Assembly (NCBI GenBank): GCA_949291365.1
Contig: CASEVJ010000005.1
Coordinates: forward strand, 62,001 to 126,000
Reading direction: 5' to 3'
DNA length: 64,000 bases
From: an uncultured bacterium
GTDB lineage: Bacteria > Elusimicrobiota > Elusimicrobia > Elusimicrobiales > Elusimicrobiaceae
Shown: positions 44,329 through 53,360 of the stretch, one piece after another
Layout of the letters: each line of letters starts with the position of its first letter
How positions within the stretch are numbered: the stretch's first letter is position 1
Program-made: the position numbers and the translations under genes
The notes under the pieces: model-generated
The model's input: only the letters and a program-made list of their open reading frames with translations
Databases searched by the model: none
What the model was told of the DNA's origin: nothing

Positions 44329-45558
44329 TTATTCTCCTTTGGCGGCGTATTCTTTGATTAAAGCCGCGATGATTTCATTTTTCTGGATATGGACGGTGCC
44401 TTCGTAAATCTGGGTGATTTTAGCGTCGCGCATATATTTCTCCAGCGGGAAATCGCGCATATACGCCACGCCGCCGCACAGGGTGACGCATTCGTCGGCC
44501 ACTTCCATAGCGGTATTGGCGCAGAACAATTTGGCCATAGCGCTGTATTTGGTCCAGCGGCCGCCTTTGATTTTTTTCAGCTCATCGTGCACGGTGGTGC
44601 CGTTTTCCAGCGCGGCTTTGACCGCGGGCAAAAATTCCTCGTCCATCCGGTGCGTAATACTATAAACCAGCGCGCGCCCGGCTTCCGTCTTGGCGGCCAG
44701 TTCCGCCACTTTATGCGCCAGCGCCTGGAAGGTGATAATGGGCTGCCCAAACTGTTTGCGGGTGCGCAGATAAGGTATCGTTTCGTCCAGCGCACCCTGC
44801 GCAATACCCACCGCCTGCGCCGCCACGCCCGGGCGGGAGTAATCCAGCGTTTCCTGCACATACAGCAGGCCGCGGCCTTCGCTGCCCAGGAGGTTTTCTT
44901 TAGGGACGCGGACGTTTTCAAAAATCAGTTCATACGTCGGATTGGTGCGAATGCCCATTTTTTCCTCTTTCTTGCCAAAGGAAAAACCGGGCGTGCCCTT
45001 TTCTATAACCAACAAAGAAATACCGCGCGCGCCGCGGGCCGGGTTAGTGTTGACGGCTACGGTGTAAAAGTCGGCCTCTTTGCCGGTAGAAATAAAGTGT
45101 TTGGTGCCGTTGACCACATAATAGTCGCCGTCTTTTAAAGCGGTGGTTTTAAGGGAGCTGGCGTCCGAGCCGGCTTCCGGCTCGGTCAAGGCAAAGGCCC
45201 ACAGTTTTTTGCCGCTGGCCAGGTCATAGCACCAACGCTCGCGCTGTTCTGCGGTGGCGGCCAAAAACATCGGAATAGCGCCCAAAGCAGACGTGCCCGG
45301 CGTCAGCGCCAGGCCCGCACATACGCGTGAGAGCTCTTCAAAGGCCATCGCCAGGCAGGTAATTCCCCCGCCCAAGCCGCCGTATTTTTCCGGCAGCCAC
45401 AGACCAAACATACCGCTTTTGCGGAATTCTTCGTACATCTCTTTGGAAAATTGTTCCTTGGCGTCCATTTCCGCGCGCAGAGGTTTTAGTTTTTTCTGCG
45501 CCAGTTCGCGGGTGGCGTTTAGGGTTTCCTGCTCCATTTCATTGATAGCGTAATCCAT
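44329..45558 (-). CDS. Acyl-CoA dehydrogenase, butyryl-CoA dehydrogenase type
   Basis: 409 aa flavoenzyme. Conserved: [68 protein letters not shown] (signature 1), [86 protein letters not shown] (signature 2). The IYEGT in signature 2 holds the catalytic Glu position of short-chain dehydrogenases. With EtfAB it could form a crotonyl-CoA-reducing or bifurcating complex; chain-length specificity is not readable. Start overlaps the GT4 stop. Confidence 0.92.
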   Translation of the reverse strand: [409 protein letters not shown]

Positions 45559-46799
45559 TATTTTTTGTCTCCCGTGGGATTAGTAAATTTGCGCCGCGCG
45601 CCGTATTTGCGGCGGCGGAAAAACGGCTTCTTGCCGCTGCGCTTGCGCGGCGAAAGAGAGCGGTAGAGCTGCTCCTGGCGGCGTATCATAACGGGGACAG
45701 TAAATTCCCCAAAGTCCCGCCGGGCGATGTTTTCTTTAAAACGCTCCCGCAGGCCGTTGTTGCGCAGCAACGCTTTTATTTTCTCCGCTAAGGCGGAAAT
45801 GTCATTGACTTTGACTAAAAAGCCAGTACGGTTATTAGACACCACTTCGCCAATGCCGTCCACATCATAGCACACGGCGGGCACACGGTGGGCCTGTGCC
45901 TCTAAAATAGACATCGGCACCCCTTCGCGCAAAGAGGTGCTGGCATACACGTCCGACATAGCCAACAGCTCATCGGTGTCGCCGCGCCAGCCCGGGAAAA
46001 TGACCTGCCGGTCAATGCCCAGGTGGGTGGCTAAATTGGTGGCGGCCTCTTTGAGCGGGCCGTCTCCGGTATAAATAAAGCAGACATTTTTCATTTGCCC
46101 CAGCACTTTATAGGCGGCCAGCACAAAGTGAATGGGGTTTTTAAGCGGTTTAAAATTGGCAATAGCAAGCACCACCCGCGCCGCCGGCGGGATTTTTAAG
46201 GCAGCTTTTTTGGAAGCAGGGTTAAAATTAGGCGGCAGTTTGCGCTCAAAATCTATGCCGGCGCGGATAATTTCGCTGCGTACGCCTTTGCCAATGCCCA
46301 GCTGGGCGGCCTCGGCAGCATTCTTTTTAGACACAAACACCAGCACGTCCGTAAACGACGAACAAAAGCGCTCCGTACGCACAAAAAAATTAAAATGTTT
46401 TTCCCCGTGTTCTTTGGCAAAGCCCAAACCGTGGAACGTATGCACCACTTTGGCCTTTCTCCAGAAAATGCGTGCCGCCAGACGGCCCAAAATGCCGGCT
46501 TTGGGGGCGTTGGTATGGATAATATCGGGGCGGATTTTGCGCATTAACAGCCCCATTTGCACCAAAGCCAGTGCGTCATGCAGGCAGTAGCGCGGACGCA
46601 CGTCGTGCTTTAAGGCCGGGATAAAAAACAGGTTTTTTACTTCCCGTTTGGTTTTGCCGTCCAAACGTCCGCCTTTGCCCGCCGCCAAATAGGGCTCAAA
46701 TTCCCGCTTGTCCAGACGCTTCATAGTAGTCAGCACGCTGTTTTGCGCGCCCCCCTGGTCTAGGGCGGTAATGAAATACAAAATCTTGGTCTTTGCCAT
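45558..46799 (-). CDS. Glycosyltransferase family 4
   Basis: 413 aa. GT-B fold: N-terminal ILYFITALDQGGAQNSVLTTMKRL, HTNAPKAGILGRLAARIFWRKAKVVHTFHG; C-terminal donor-binding domain with ANFKPLKNPIHFVLAAYKVL, FIYTGDGPLKEAATNLATHLGIDRQVIFPGWRGDTDELLAMSDVYASTSLREGVPMSILEAQAHRVPAVCYDVDGIGEVV, including the E-x7-E-type motif (EGVPMSILE). The last ~35 residues are strongly basic (SPRKRSGKKPFFRRRKYGARRKF). Probably envelope polysaccharide synthesis. Overlaps both neighbours by 1 nt. Confidence 0.9.
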   Translation of the reverse strand: MAKTKILYFITALDQGGAQNSVLTTMKRLDKREFEPYLAAGKGGRLDGKTKREVKNLFFIPALKHDVRPRYCLHDALALVQMGLLMRKIRPDIIHTNAPKAGILGRLAARIFWRKAKVVHTFHGLGFAKEHGEKHFNFFVRTERFCSSFTDVLVFVSKKNAAEAAQLGIGKGVRSEIIRAGIDFERKLPPNFNPASKKAALKIPPAARVVLAIANFKPLKNPIHFVLAAYKVLGQMKNVCFIYTGDGPLKEAATNLATHLGIDRQVIFPGWRGDTDELLAMSDVYASTSLREGVPMSILEAQAHRVPAVCYDVDGIGEVVSNNRTGFLVKVNDISALAEKIKALLRNNGLRERFKENIARRDFGEFTVPVMIRRQEQLYRSLSPRKRSGKKPFFRRRKYGARRKFTNPTGDKK

Positions 46800-49063
46800 C
46801 AGTGTAACTCTCCGGTTTGGGTATCAAGAATGCGGGCATTGGGGAAATAATATTTGATAATGCCCTGGTAATCGCTTCCGTCCCCGGCCAACCCTTCGGC
46901 CCCGGCCACGCACAAGCCCACGCCGGTGCCGCTGTCATAACCGCGCACCAACACGCGCTGTATATTTTTGCCTTTGTACATCGGCACAAAATCAAAGAAA
47001 GAGGAACGCATGGTACCCGCACTTAACAGGTACTCCACCTCTTGCGGCGTTTGGGCCAAGTAACTGCCTTTGCTGCCTTCAAAGCGCATAGAAAGGATAC
47101 GTCCCTGCGGCGAAAGTTTCTGCGGCACCAGCGCGCGCAGCTTGCCGATAGGGGAGCGCGCATTAACGCGCGCGGCAATTTCGTCCCCGTCATAGAGATA
47201 TACCCATTTAACGGCAGACCACTGGGTCGGATCCTGCGGCGCGGAATACAAATCCGCCGGGGGATTGGAAAGCATATATTTGGAAAGGTTGGCAGGGGAA
47301 TAGGTATAGTTGGGGCGCTTTTCCGTATTGGCAACTGTATCGTAAGACACCGTGCCGCAGGAAGCGTAATACCCCAAATCCGTGTTGGAAAGCTCCAGCC
47401 CGCGGGAAGATTTCACCGCGTCCAACATGGCCTGTACCGTCAAATTAATGCCTTTAAATTTGAAATAAACATCGTTGTCGGTAATATGATAGGGCTGGTC
47501 GGCATTCTTTTGGGCGGCTTCCAGCAAGGCCGCGCGGAACACCACCGACAATGCCTGCAAGGCGGCCGGCTCTTTAATGTCGCGCGCCTGGGTGGCCAGC
47601 AGCGCCGGGATTAAATCTTCCGCCGGCACTTCATTGACCAGCAACATACCGTCCGATACCGGCAGCACTAACAGCTGGCCTTTGAGCTCTTTATCGCTAA
47701 AGTCCGCGGCAAACAAATCCGCCGCGGAAGCGTCTTTGACCAGCAAGGTTTTTTCCTCTTTGGCCGGGCGAATGACAAAAGGTCTCCGGGCGGAAAACTC
47801 CACGTGCCCGCGCCCGTCTTTAAAGTCAATACCTTTGGTTTCTTCGTTAAATTCCAGCACGCGTGTGACGTAAGAGGGCGCTTTAAGCACTTCGCCCAGC
47901 CGCTCGTCCCACACGCTCATCACCCCCGAGGACATCAGCGTCACGCTTTTAAGCGCCACGGGCTGCTGCCAACGGTCGGCATACAGAGCCATTTTGATAT
48001 TTTCAGACGGTACCGACGGCAAATCCTGCACAATGGGCTGGTCTAACCGCAAATAAAAAAGATAGGAAGCCGGATCCGCTTTTAAGTCTTCGGCAAATTT
48101 AGCCACCTTTTTGCCGGCTTTTTTATTGGTAGGGTCTAAACTAAACAGCGTGGAGTAATATTGGAAAGAAGCGGTCTTATTCTTTTTGTCTTTTTCAGAC
48201 AGCTGCGCCAATAGCTGCATAGCCGGGTAATTGTGCCCGTCATGGCTTAATGCCTGTTGTAAAAACACCGGGGCCAGCTTGCGCGAGTCTTTACGCTCGG
48301 AAGCGATTTGGCCCATCATGTACGCCGCAAAAGAAATCAAATACGGATTAGAGGTGTAAATATACTGAAAATCCGCCGCGGCTTGCTCTTTCTTCCCTTC
48401 AAAATAATACGCCAGCGCGGTGCCCAGCTTGGCAGAAGAAGAATATTCAAAATCCGCCGTCAGATAAAGCATATCAGCAAAGGATTTGCGCGCCTGTTTG
48501 TATTTGCCAGCGGAGAACAGCGTCCACCCGCGCGTAAGTTCTATAAACGGGTCTTCCGGCGCCAGGCGGGCGGCTTTGTCGATATAGGCCAACGCCTGCT
48601 TGACCAGCCCGCGCTGCAAAGACATAACAGAGAGCTCCAAATTGGCCTGCGCGGCTACGGCGGGGTCTTCGGCGTTTTCAAATGCTTTATAGGAGAAATA
48701 ACATTCATCGCTGTCCCCCCCGGCGCATTTTTCCGCCACGTCTTTTAACGCGGCGGGCAAAGAATAATCCAAAACGGTGGAATGTAAAATATTATCGCTT
48801 AACTGCAAATCCACCCGCGCCACCAAAGAGCTTTTGGTTATGGCACCGGCGGTATGTTCCTCGCCAGGGGCGGGGGTGGTCTGCTCGGCATACGTCACTT
48901 CGCCCACCGCCGGCGCAGAGGAAGCCAGCGTAGAAACAACAGCCGCCGTTTGGGCCGCGGCAGTTTCTCCATCCTGCGCAGCAGAAAGCGCTTGCTTTTG
49001 AGCGCACAAACCGGGCATGACAGCCCAGACCAAAAAGGTAAACAGCAGGGTCTGTTTTCTCAT
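46799..49063 (-). CDS. Secreted TPR protein with C-terminal SpoIID/LytB domain
   Basis: About 754 aa. Signal peptide MRKQTLLFTFLVWAVMPGLCAQ. Helical TPR-like repeats lie at about 110-330 (VAAQANLELSVMSLQRGLVKQALAYIDKAARLAPEDPFIELTRGWTLFSAGKYKQARKSF and following). The C-terminal ~300 residues are a SpoIID-type domain: NEVPAEDLIPALLATQARDIKEPAALQALSVVFRAALLEA...SSRGLELSNTDLGYYASCGTVSYDT and the end block GTGVGLCVAGAEGLAGDGSDYQGIIKYYFPNARI. SpoIID proteins cleave glycan strands lacking stem peptides. TATAAT sits exactly 6 nt before ATG 49063, so leaderless translation is likely. First gene of the GT4-ACAD-ETF operon. Confidence 0.85.
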   Translation of the reverse strand: MRKQTLLFTFLVWAVMPGLCAQKQALSAAQDGETAAAQTAAVVSTLASSAPAVGEVTYAEQTTPAPGEEHTAGAITKSSLVARVDLQLSDNILHSTVLDYSLPAALKDVAEKCAGGDSDECYFSYKAFENAEDPAVAAQANLELSVMSLQRGLVKQALAYIDKAARLAPEDPFIELTRGWTLFSAGKYKQARKSFADMLYLTADFEYSSSAKLGTALAYYFEGKKEQAAADFQYIYTSNPYLISFAAYMMGQIASERKDSRKLAPVFLQQALSHDGHNYPAMQLLAQLSEKDKKNKTASFQYYSTLFSLDPTNKKAGKKVAKFAEDLKADPASYLFYLRLDQPIVQDLPSVPSENIKMALYADRWQQPVALKSVTLMSSGVMSVWDERLGEVLKAPSYVTRVLEFNEETKGIDFKDGRGHVEFSARRPFVIRPAKEEKTLLVKDASAADLFAADFSDKELKGQLLVLPVSDGMLLVNEVPAEDLIPALLATQARDIKEPAALQALSVVFRAALLEAAQKNADQPYHITDNDVYFKFKGINLTVQAMLDAVKSSRGLELSNTDLGYYASCGTVSYDTVANTEKRPNYTYSPANLSKYMLSNPPADLYSAPQDPTQWSAVKWVYLYDGDEIAARVNARSPIGKLRALVPQKLSPQGRILSMRFEGSKGSYLAQTPQEVEYLLSAGTMRSSFFDFVPMYKGKNIQRVLVRGYDSGTGVGLCVAGAEGLAGDGSDYQGIIKYYFPNARILDTQTGELH

Positions 49064-49075
49064 ATACAAATTATA
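49064..49075 (-). promoter_or_regulatory. -10 box 6 nt from the ATG of the SpoIID gene (leaderless candidate)
   Basis: Minus strand TATAAT (49075-49070), TTGTAT, ATG 49063; no ribosome-binding site. Confidence 0.55.
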
Positions 49076-49207
49076 ACAAATTGTAGCCCTGTAAAACCCC
49101 TTCTTGCGCCCGTCCAAAACCCTTCTTGCGGCCCAAGCCAGCCGCCCCTTTTTGCTCAATTTCCCCGCCAAACAAAACCGCTTTTGGAGAAAGTGTTTGT
49201 GCACAGG

Positions 49208-49318
49208 GGCTGGAATTTTGTTTTGCTTGAAGGGTTAAACGCCCCTTAAAAACTCTTTCATCACCGCTTCCCCCTGGAGTTCTGTTTTGTTTGAAGGGCT
49301 AAACGCCTCTCACAAAGC
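49208..49318. repeat. Two tandem 64-bp imperfect repeats (family D1)
   Basis: CTGGAATTTTGTTTTGCTTG / CTGGAGTTCTGTTTTGTTTG, each followed by AAGGGxTAAACGCC; period 64 bp. Confidence 0.75.
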
Positions 49319-49413
49319 CCATTTGGCAACGCAGAGATAAATATTTTCCGCGGAAACAGCCGTTTCATGGTTTTTGCCAACGCCGCTGGAAATACCCCGG
49401 GCAGACAAGTGTA

Positions 49414-49589
49414 CCTAGGAAAAATAAGGGCCCAGTACAGCCGAATATTTTTCGGCACAGGCGGAAATGACAACGCCCATGGAAACTTCTTCCGAGAAAG
49501 ACCGTTTGCCCGGGAAAAATAAGGGCCCCGCACAGCCGGAGACTTTTCGGCACAGGCGGAAATGACAACGCCCACGGAGATGTATTCTG
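49414..49589. repeat. Two tandem 95-bp repeats (family D2)
   Basis: Copies at 49414 and 49509 share GGAAAAATAAGGGCCC and a run of about 30 near-identical bases (TTTTCGGCACAGGCGG, then AAATGACAACGCCCA). Period 95 bp. Confidence 0.8.
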
Positions 49590-49611
49590 AACAACTAAAA
49601 AGGACATAAAA

Positions 49612-49634
49612 AACCCGCTCCAAAGGAGCGGGTT
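49612..49634 (-). terminator. Terminator of lon
   Basis: AACCCGCTCC / GGAGCGGGTT with AAA loop; T-run on the minus strand. Confidence 0.85.
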
Positions 49635-49673
49635 GTAAATTCAGCGCGGTGTCTTGGCTAGCACACCCGCAGT

Positions 49674-52298
49674 TTATTTTTTGCGGCGAGACGCGGCACG
49701 CGCTTTGGCCTTATCTGCCAAGAGGCGCGAACCCTTTTTAGCTGCAGCGGGGCGCCGCACAGCAGATTTGGCGGCGGCTTTGCGCACTGGCCGGGCCGCT
49801 CGTTTAGCCGTTTTTACGCTTGGGGCCGTGCGGGCTTTAGCTGCGGCGCGTTTATGGCTTGGCGCATGCACGGCACCTTTTTTAGCCGTTGCCTTTTTAG
49901 CTGTTTTTGACGCGGCGGCCGCTTTGGCCCCCCCTTTGGCGGAAGCCAAAGCGGTTTTGGGGGCTTTGTAGCCCTCCAGCGCAAGAGGCAGCACCTCGTC
50001 CATGTGTTTGACCGGGATTAACGTAAGCTCCTTGCGCACCTTTTCAGGCAGTTCAGAGACGTCTTTCTCGTTCGTATGCGGGAACAGAATGGTGTTGACG
50101 CCTTCGCGGTAAGCGGCAAGGAACTTCTCTTTAATTCCCCCCACGGGCAACACGCGGCCCGTGATAGTCACTTCCCCGGTCATGGCCAGTTTTTTCTTTA
50201 CCGGCAAGCCCAAAAGCAAGCTGACCAGCGCGGTGGTAATGGTAATACCGGCCGACGGGCCGTCTTTGGGCACGGCGCCTTCCGGAAAGTGGATATGAAA
50301 GTCCGTATGGTCAAAGTTCACTCCTTTGCCAAAGCCGCGGCTGCGCGCATACGTCAGCGCGGCGCGGACGGATTCTTTCATCACGTTGCCCAGCATACCC
50401 GTCAAAATCAGCTGGCCTTTGCCCGGCAGCTTGGTGGCTTCTATGGACAGCGTTTCCCCGCCCACACTCGTCCAAGCCAGCCCGGTAGCGATACCAACGC
50501 CGTTTTCTTCGGTGGCAAAGTTGGAATATTTCGGCACGCCCAAAAATTCATGCAGGTTTTGGGCTGTTACGGAAATTGTTTTCCCGCCGTTTTCCACATA
50601 CATTTTGGCGGCTTTGCGGCACAAACTGCCAATTTCGCGCTCCAGGTTGCGCACGCCGGCCTCGCGCACATATTCGCGCATAATCAGGGCCACGGCCTCT
50701 TTGGAAATAACCAGGGCGCCCTCTTTGAGCCCGTGCATTTTCATTTGTTTGGGAATTAAATAATTATCGGCTATTTCATGCTTTTCATAGTCAGTGTAGC
50801 CGGAGAAATCAATAATTTCCAAACGGTCACGCAACGTGTTGGGTATGCCGGAGAGCGTGTTGGCCGTGGTGATAAACATCACTTTAGACACGTCGTAGGG
50901 AACATCTAAAAAGTGATCCACAAAGTCTTTATTCTGCTCCGGATCCAGCAGCTCCAGCAGGGCGGCGGCGGGGTCTCCGCGCCAGTCCGACCCCATTTTG
51001 TCTATTTCGTCAAGCAGAAAAACGGGGTTGGAGCTTTTGGCCTTGCTGATGCCCTGTATAATGCGTCCCGGCATAGAGCCGATATAGGTGCGGCGGTGAC
51101 CGCGGATTTCGCTTTCGTCACGCACGCCGCCCAAAGACATACGCACAAACTTGCGCCCGATAGCCCGCGCTATGGATTTGGCCAAAGAGGTCTTGCCCAC
51201 GCCTGGAGGCCCCACAAAGCACAGCACCGGGCCGTGCAAGCTTTTGGTCAGCTTGCTTACGGCAATATATTCCAAAATGCGTTCTTTGGGTTTGTCCAGC
51301 CCGAAATGGTCTTCGTCCAGCACTTTTTTGGCTTCGGCAATATCCAGTACGTCCTGGGTGGTATTATTCCAAGGCATATTGACCAGCCAATCCAAATAAG
51401 TGCGCGATACCGTTGCCTCCGGCGAAAACGGCGCCATTTTCTGCAGCCGCTCCACCTCTTTTTCTGCCGCTTCTTTGGCGGCGGGAGGCAGGCCGTTTTT
51501 CTTGATTTTGGCGCGGATAGCGTCCAATTCTTTTTGGAAATCGTCCTTTTGGCTGAGCTCTTTTTGAATGGCCTTCATCTGCTCATTGAGATAGTATTCT
51601 TTTTGGTTTTTCTCAATTTGCGCGCGGACTTTGGAGTGGATTTTTTCTTCCAAGCCCAAAATTTCCACTTCACTGGTGATAAGCTTTAAAATCTTTTCCA
51701 GACGCTCTTTAATATCCGTCGCTTCCAGGATTTCCTGGCGCTGCTCGGTCTTGACCACCATATTAGAGGCAATGGTGTCGGCCAATTTGGACGGGTCTTC
51801 TATCTGGCGCAAAAAAGACACCCCCTCCACCGCAATACGGCGCGAAACACGGGCGTAATGGTCAAATTCGTCCAGCACCTTGCGCATCAGGGCCTGCACG
51901 ACGGGGCTGTTGTCCTCTTTTTCTTCCACATACTCCACGGTGGCAAACCAGGCATTGGTCAACGGATTGAGCTCCAGTTTTTCCACTTTGGCGCGCACCA
52001 AGCCCTGCAAAAAGACCTTAATGGAGCCGTCCGGCATTTTTAGGGACTGGGTAATTTCACTCAATACCCCAAAATGGTAAATATCGCTCTCTTTGGGGTC
52101 GTCTATTTCCGCCGCTTTCTGTGACAGCGCCAATACATATTTGCCGGGTGCCTCCAGCGCCAAATCAATGGCGATTATGGATTTTTCTCTATCCACCGAC
52201 AGCGGAAGCGACATGCCCGGGAACATCACCACGTCCCGTATCGCCACCGCCGGTACCACTTTAGGCAGGGAAAGGGTTCTTTTCATCATTTCTTCCAT
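49674..52298 (-). CDS. lon: ATP-dependent protease Lon with a Lys/Ala-rich C-terminal tail
   Basis: About 874 aa. N-terminal LON domain ([30 protein letters not shown]...), coiled coil, AAA+ module with Walker [19 protein letters not shown] and Walker [12 protein letters not shown]. The C-terminal Ser-Lys dyad lies in [20 protein letters not shown] (Ser) and [19 protein letters not shown] (Lys). After [14 protein letters not shown] (about residue 790) a tail of about 85 residues is made of Ala, Lys and Arg ([14 protein letters not shown]..., [17 protein letters not shown]). Most Lon proteins end near here, so the tail is an addition. ATG 52298 has GGAG 8 nt upstream. Regulated by a CIRCE element. 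Confidence 0.95.
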   Translation of the reverse strand: MEEMMKRTLSLPKVVPAVAIRDVVMFPGMSLPLSVDREKSIIAIDLALEAPGKYVLALSQKAAEIDDPKESDIYHFGVLSEITQSLKMPDGSIKVFLQGLVRAKVEKLELNPLTNAWFATVEYVEEKEDNSPVVQALMRKVLDEFDHYARVSRRIAVEGVSFLRQIEDPSKLADTIASNMVVKTEQRQEILEATDIKERLEKILKLITSEVEILGLEEKIHSKVRAQIEKNQKEYYLNEQMKAIQKELSQKDDFQKELDAIRAKIKKNGLPPAAKEAAEKEVERLQKMAPFSPEATVSRTYLDWLVNMPWNNTTQDVLDIAEAKKVLDEDHFGLDKPKERILEYIAVSKLTKSLHGPVLCFVGPPGVGKTSLAKSIARAIGRKFVRMSLGGVRDESEIRGHRRTYIGSMPGRIIQGISKAKSSNPVFLLDEIDKMGSDWRGDPAAALLELLDPEQNKDFVDHFLDVPYDVSKVMFITTANTLSGIPNTLRDRLEIIDFSGYTDYEKHEIADNYLIPKQMKMHGLKEGALVISKEAVALIMREYVREAGVRNLEREIGSLCRKAAKMYVENGGKTISVTAQNLHEFLGVPKYSNFATEENGVGIATGLAWTSVGGETLSIEATKLPGKGQLILTGMLGNVMKESVRAALTYARSRGFGKGVNFDHTDFHIHFPEGAVPKDGPSAGITITTALVSLLLGLPVKKKLAMTGEVTITGRVLPVGGIKEKFLAAYREGVNTILFPHTNEKDVSELPEKVRKELTLIPVKHMDEVLPLALEGYKAPKTALASAKGGAKAAAASKTAKKATAKKGAVHAPSHKRAAAKARTAPSVKTAKRAARPVRKAAAKSAVRRPAAAKKGSRLLADKAKARAASRRKK

Positions 52299-52370
52299 AC
52301 AAATCTCCGTTATCAAATCCTAACTGTTTGCCCTATGGGCTACAAGCGCGTTTTAGGGCTAGTTTAGAAA

Positions 52371-52399
52371 AGTATAGCACATTCTTTTAAAATTAGCAA
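52371..52399 (-). promoter_or_regulatory. lon promoter overlapping CIRCE
   Basis: Minus strand: -35 TTGCTA (52399-52394), 17-bp spacer, -10 TATACT (52376-52371). The -35 hexamer lies inside the CIRCE half-site, so HrcA binding would block RNA polymerase. Confidence 0.7.
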
Positions 52400-52419
52400 G
52401 TTATTTATTTGAGTGCTAA
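52393..52419. promoter_or_regulatory. CIRCE element (HrcA operator) upstream of lon
   Basis: Inverted repeat TTAGCAAGT-N9-GAGTGCTAA. The right half is a perfect CIRCE half-site, the left matches TTAGCACTC at 6 of 9 positions, and the 9-bp spacer is exact. It lies 95 bp before the lon start. Confidence 0.85.
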
Positions 52420-52488
52420 TTTTGAAGCTAGGGGCGTTCCCCCTTCCAACGGAGATTTTCATAAAATCCAGCCGCAGAAAGCCCCCGA

Positions 52489-52526
52489 TAGGTCTTTATT
52501 CCAAAGCCAGATAGGTCTAATGGCCC
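52489..52526 (+). promoter_or_regulatory. TRGGYC direct-repeat element (regulon site 2)
   Basis: TAGGTCTTTATTCC (52489) and TAGGTCTAATGGCC (52512), exact 23-bp period. The second GG is 78 bp before ATG 52592. A possible -10 TATAGT starts 36 bp after that GG (52550-52555). Confidence 0.8.
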
Positions 52527-52591
52527 TGGAAAAGAAAACGGCAAAAAGATATAGTAATGTATAAGAAGCGCCACTATTTTATGGAGGATAG

Positions 52592-53245
52592 ATGAAAATG
52601 ACCCGTTCAACTGCCGCCGTTGCCGTCCTAACCCTTTTTGTTGCTTTTGCCGCACCTGCCTCCCACGCAAGTTATACAGACAGCCCGCTGGAAGCCGCCT
52701 CGTATCTGCAACAGAACGTCCAACCGGGTGAAACGGATATGGAAGAGATGGAACTGTTGCAAAGGATATTTATTGCCAGTCTGCATACGGTAGACGTACA
52801 CAAATATACTAACTCTCTGACCTACAAAGACAAAGCTATTTTAAAGCTGTTAGATGAAAAGATACCTTCTATTATTAATAAGATACAGGATCACTCTTGC
52901 GAAGTGTCAAAAGAATTAAACAAGGCCGCCGACAAACTGGCCCGCAAAATCATAGCCAACCAAGATGAATACCCAACGCCCGAAAATTGGGACATGGTTG
53001 TAGACTTTACCATCACAACCGCTATTACGCATGCGCTTATCCACGGGACGATAGACAGCCGCGCGGCGGAAATTTTAATCATAGAACGCTGGGAAAAGAC
53101 GGGAAATTTTGAAGCCGCACCCCAAAAAGAATCCCAAAACATAGAAATAGAACCGCTGCCCCTGGAATTTGAGCCGCTGCAGTTGAGAATAGAACCACTG
53201 CCGCTGGAAATCGACTCCCTGCAGCTGCAAATGCCTCAAAAATAA
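52592..53245 (+). CDS. Secreted protein with C-terminal Leu/Pro/Glu repeats (TRGGYC regulon)
   Basis: 217 aa. Signal peptide MKMTRSTAAVAVLTLFVAFAAPASHAS. The helical middle includes DKAILKLLDEKIPSIINKIQDHSCEVSKELNKAADKLARKIIANQDE. The end consists of alternating 8-10-residue units: IEIEPLPLEFEPLQLRIEPLPLEIDSLQLQM (IEPLPLE / EPLQL alternation), likely a short beta or extended stack. No family recognised. GGAGG lies 4 nt before this ATG and 10 nt before the in-frame ATG at 52598, so either may be used. Monocistronic with its own terminator; divergent from lon. Confidence 0.8.
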   Translation: MKMTRSTAAVAVLTLFVAFAAPASHASYTDSPLEAASYLQQNVQPGETDMEEMELLQRIFIASLHTVDVHKYTNSLTYKDKAILKLLDEKIPSIINKIQDHSCEVSKELNKAADKLARKIIANQDEYPTPENWDMVVDFTITTAITHALIHGTIDSRAAEILIIERWEKTGNFEAAPQKESQNIEIEPLPLEFEPLQLRIEPLPLEIDSLQLQMPQK

Positions 53246-53257
53246 GATTTACCCCTA

Positions 53258-53287
53258 ACACCCCGGCTTAATGTCCGGGGTGTTTTT
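53258..53287 (+). terminator. Terminator of the secreted protein at 52592
   Basis: ACACCCCGG / CCGGGGTGT stem and TTTTTT. Confidence 0.85.
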
Positions 53288-53319
53288 TACTTGGGCGGCA
53301 GAGAAATTTTTCACACATA

Positions 53320-53346
53320 AAAACCCGGGCTGTCAGCCCGGGTTTT
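53320..53346 (-). terminator. Terminator of clpP
   Basis: AAACCCGGGC / GCCCGGGTTT with TGTCA loop. Confidence 0.75.
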
Positions 53347-53360
53347 ACGAAATCAGCGGG

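Larger units (their letters stand above)
49076..49611. other. lon-SpoIID intergenic region, gene-free
   Basis: About 535 bp with two separate pairs of tandem duplications (49208-49318 and 49414-49589). Open frames over them lack ribosome-binding sites and break the repeat phase, so they are not proteins. Confidence 0.5.

Noticed and set aside
49261..49623. 120-codon minus-strand ORF after lon
   Set aside because: Crosses the lon terminator and two tandem duplications that change its frame; no start signals.
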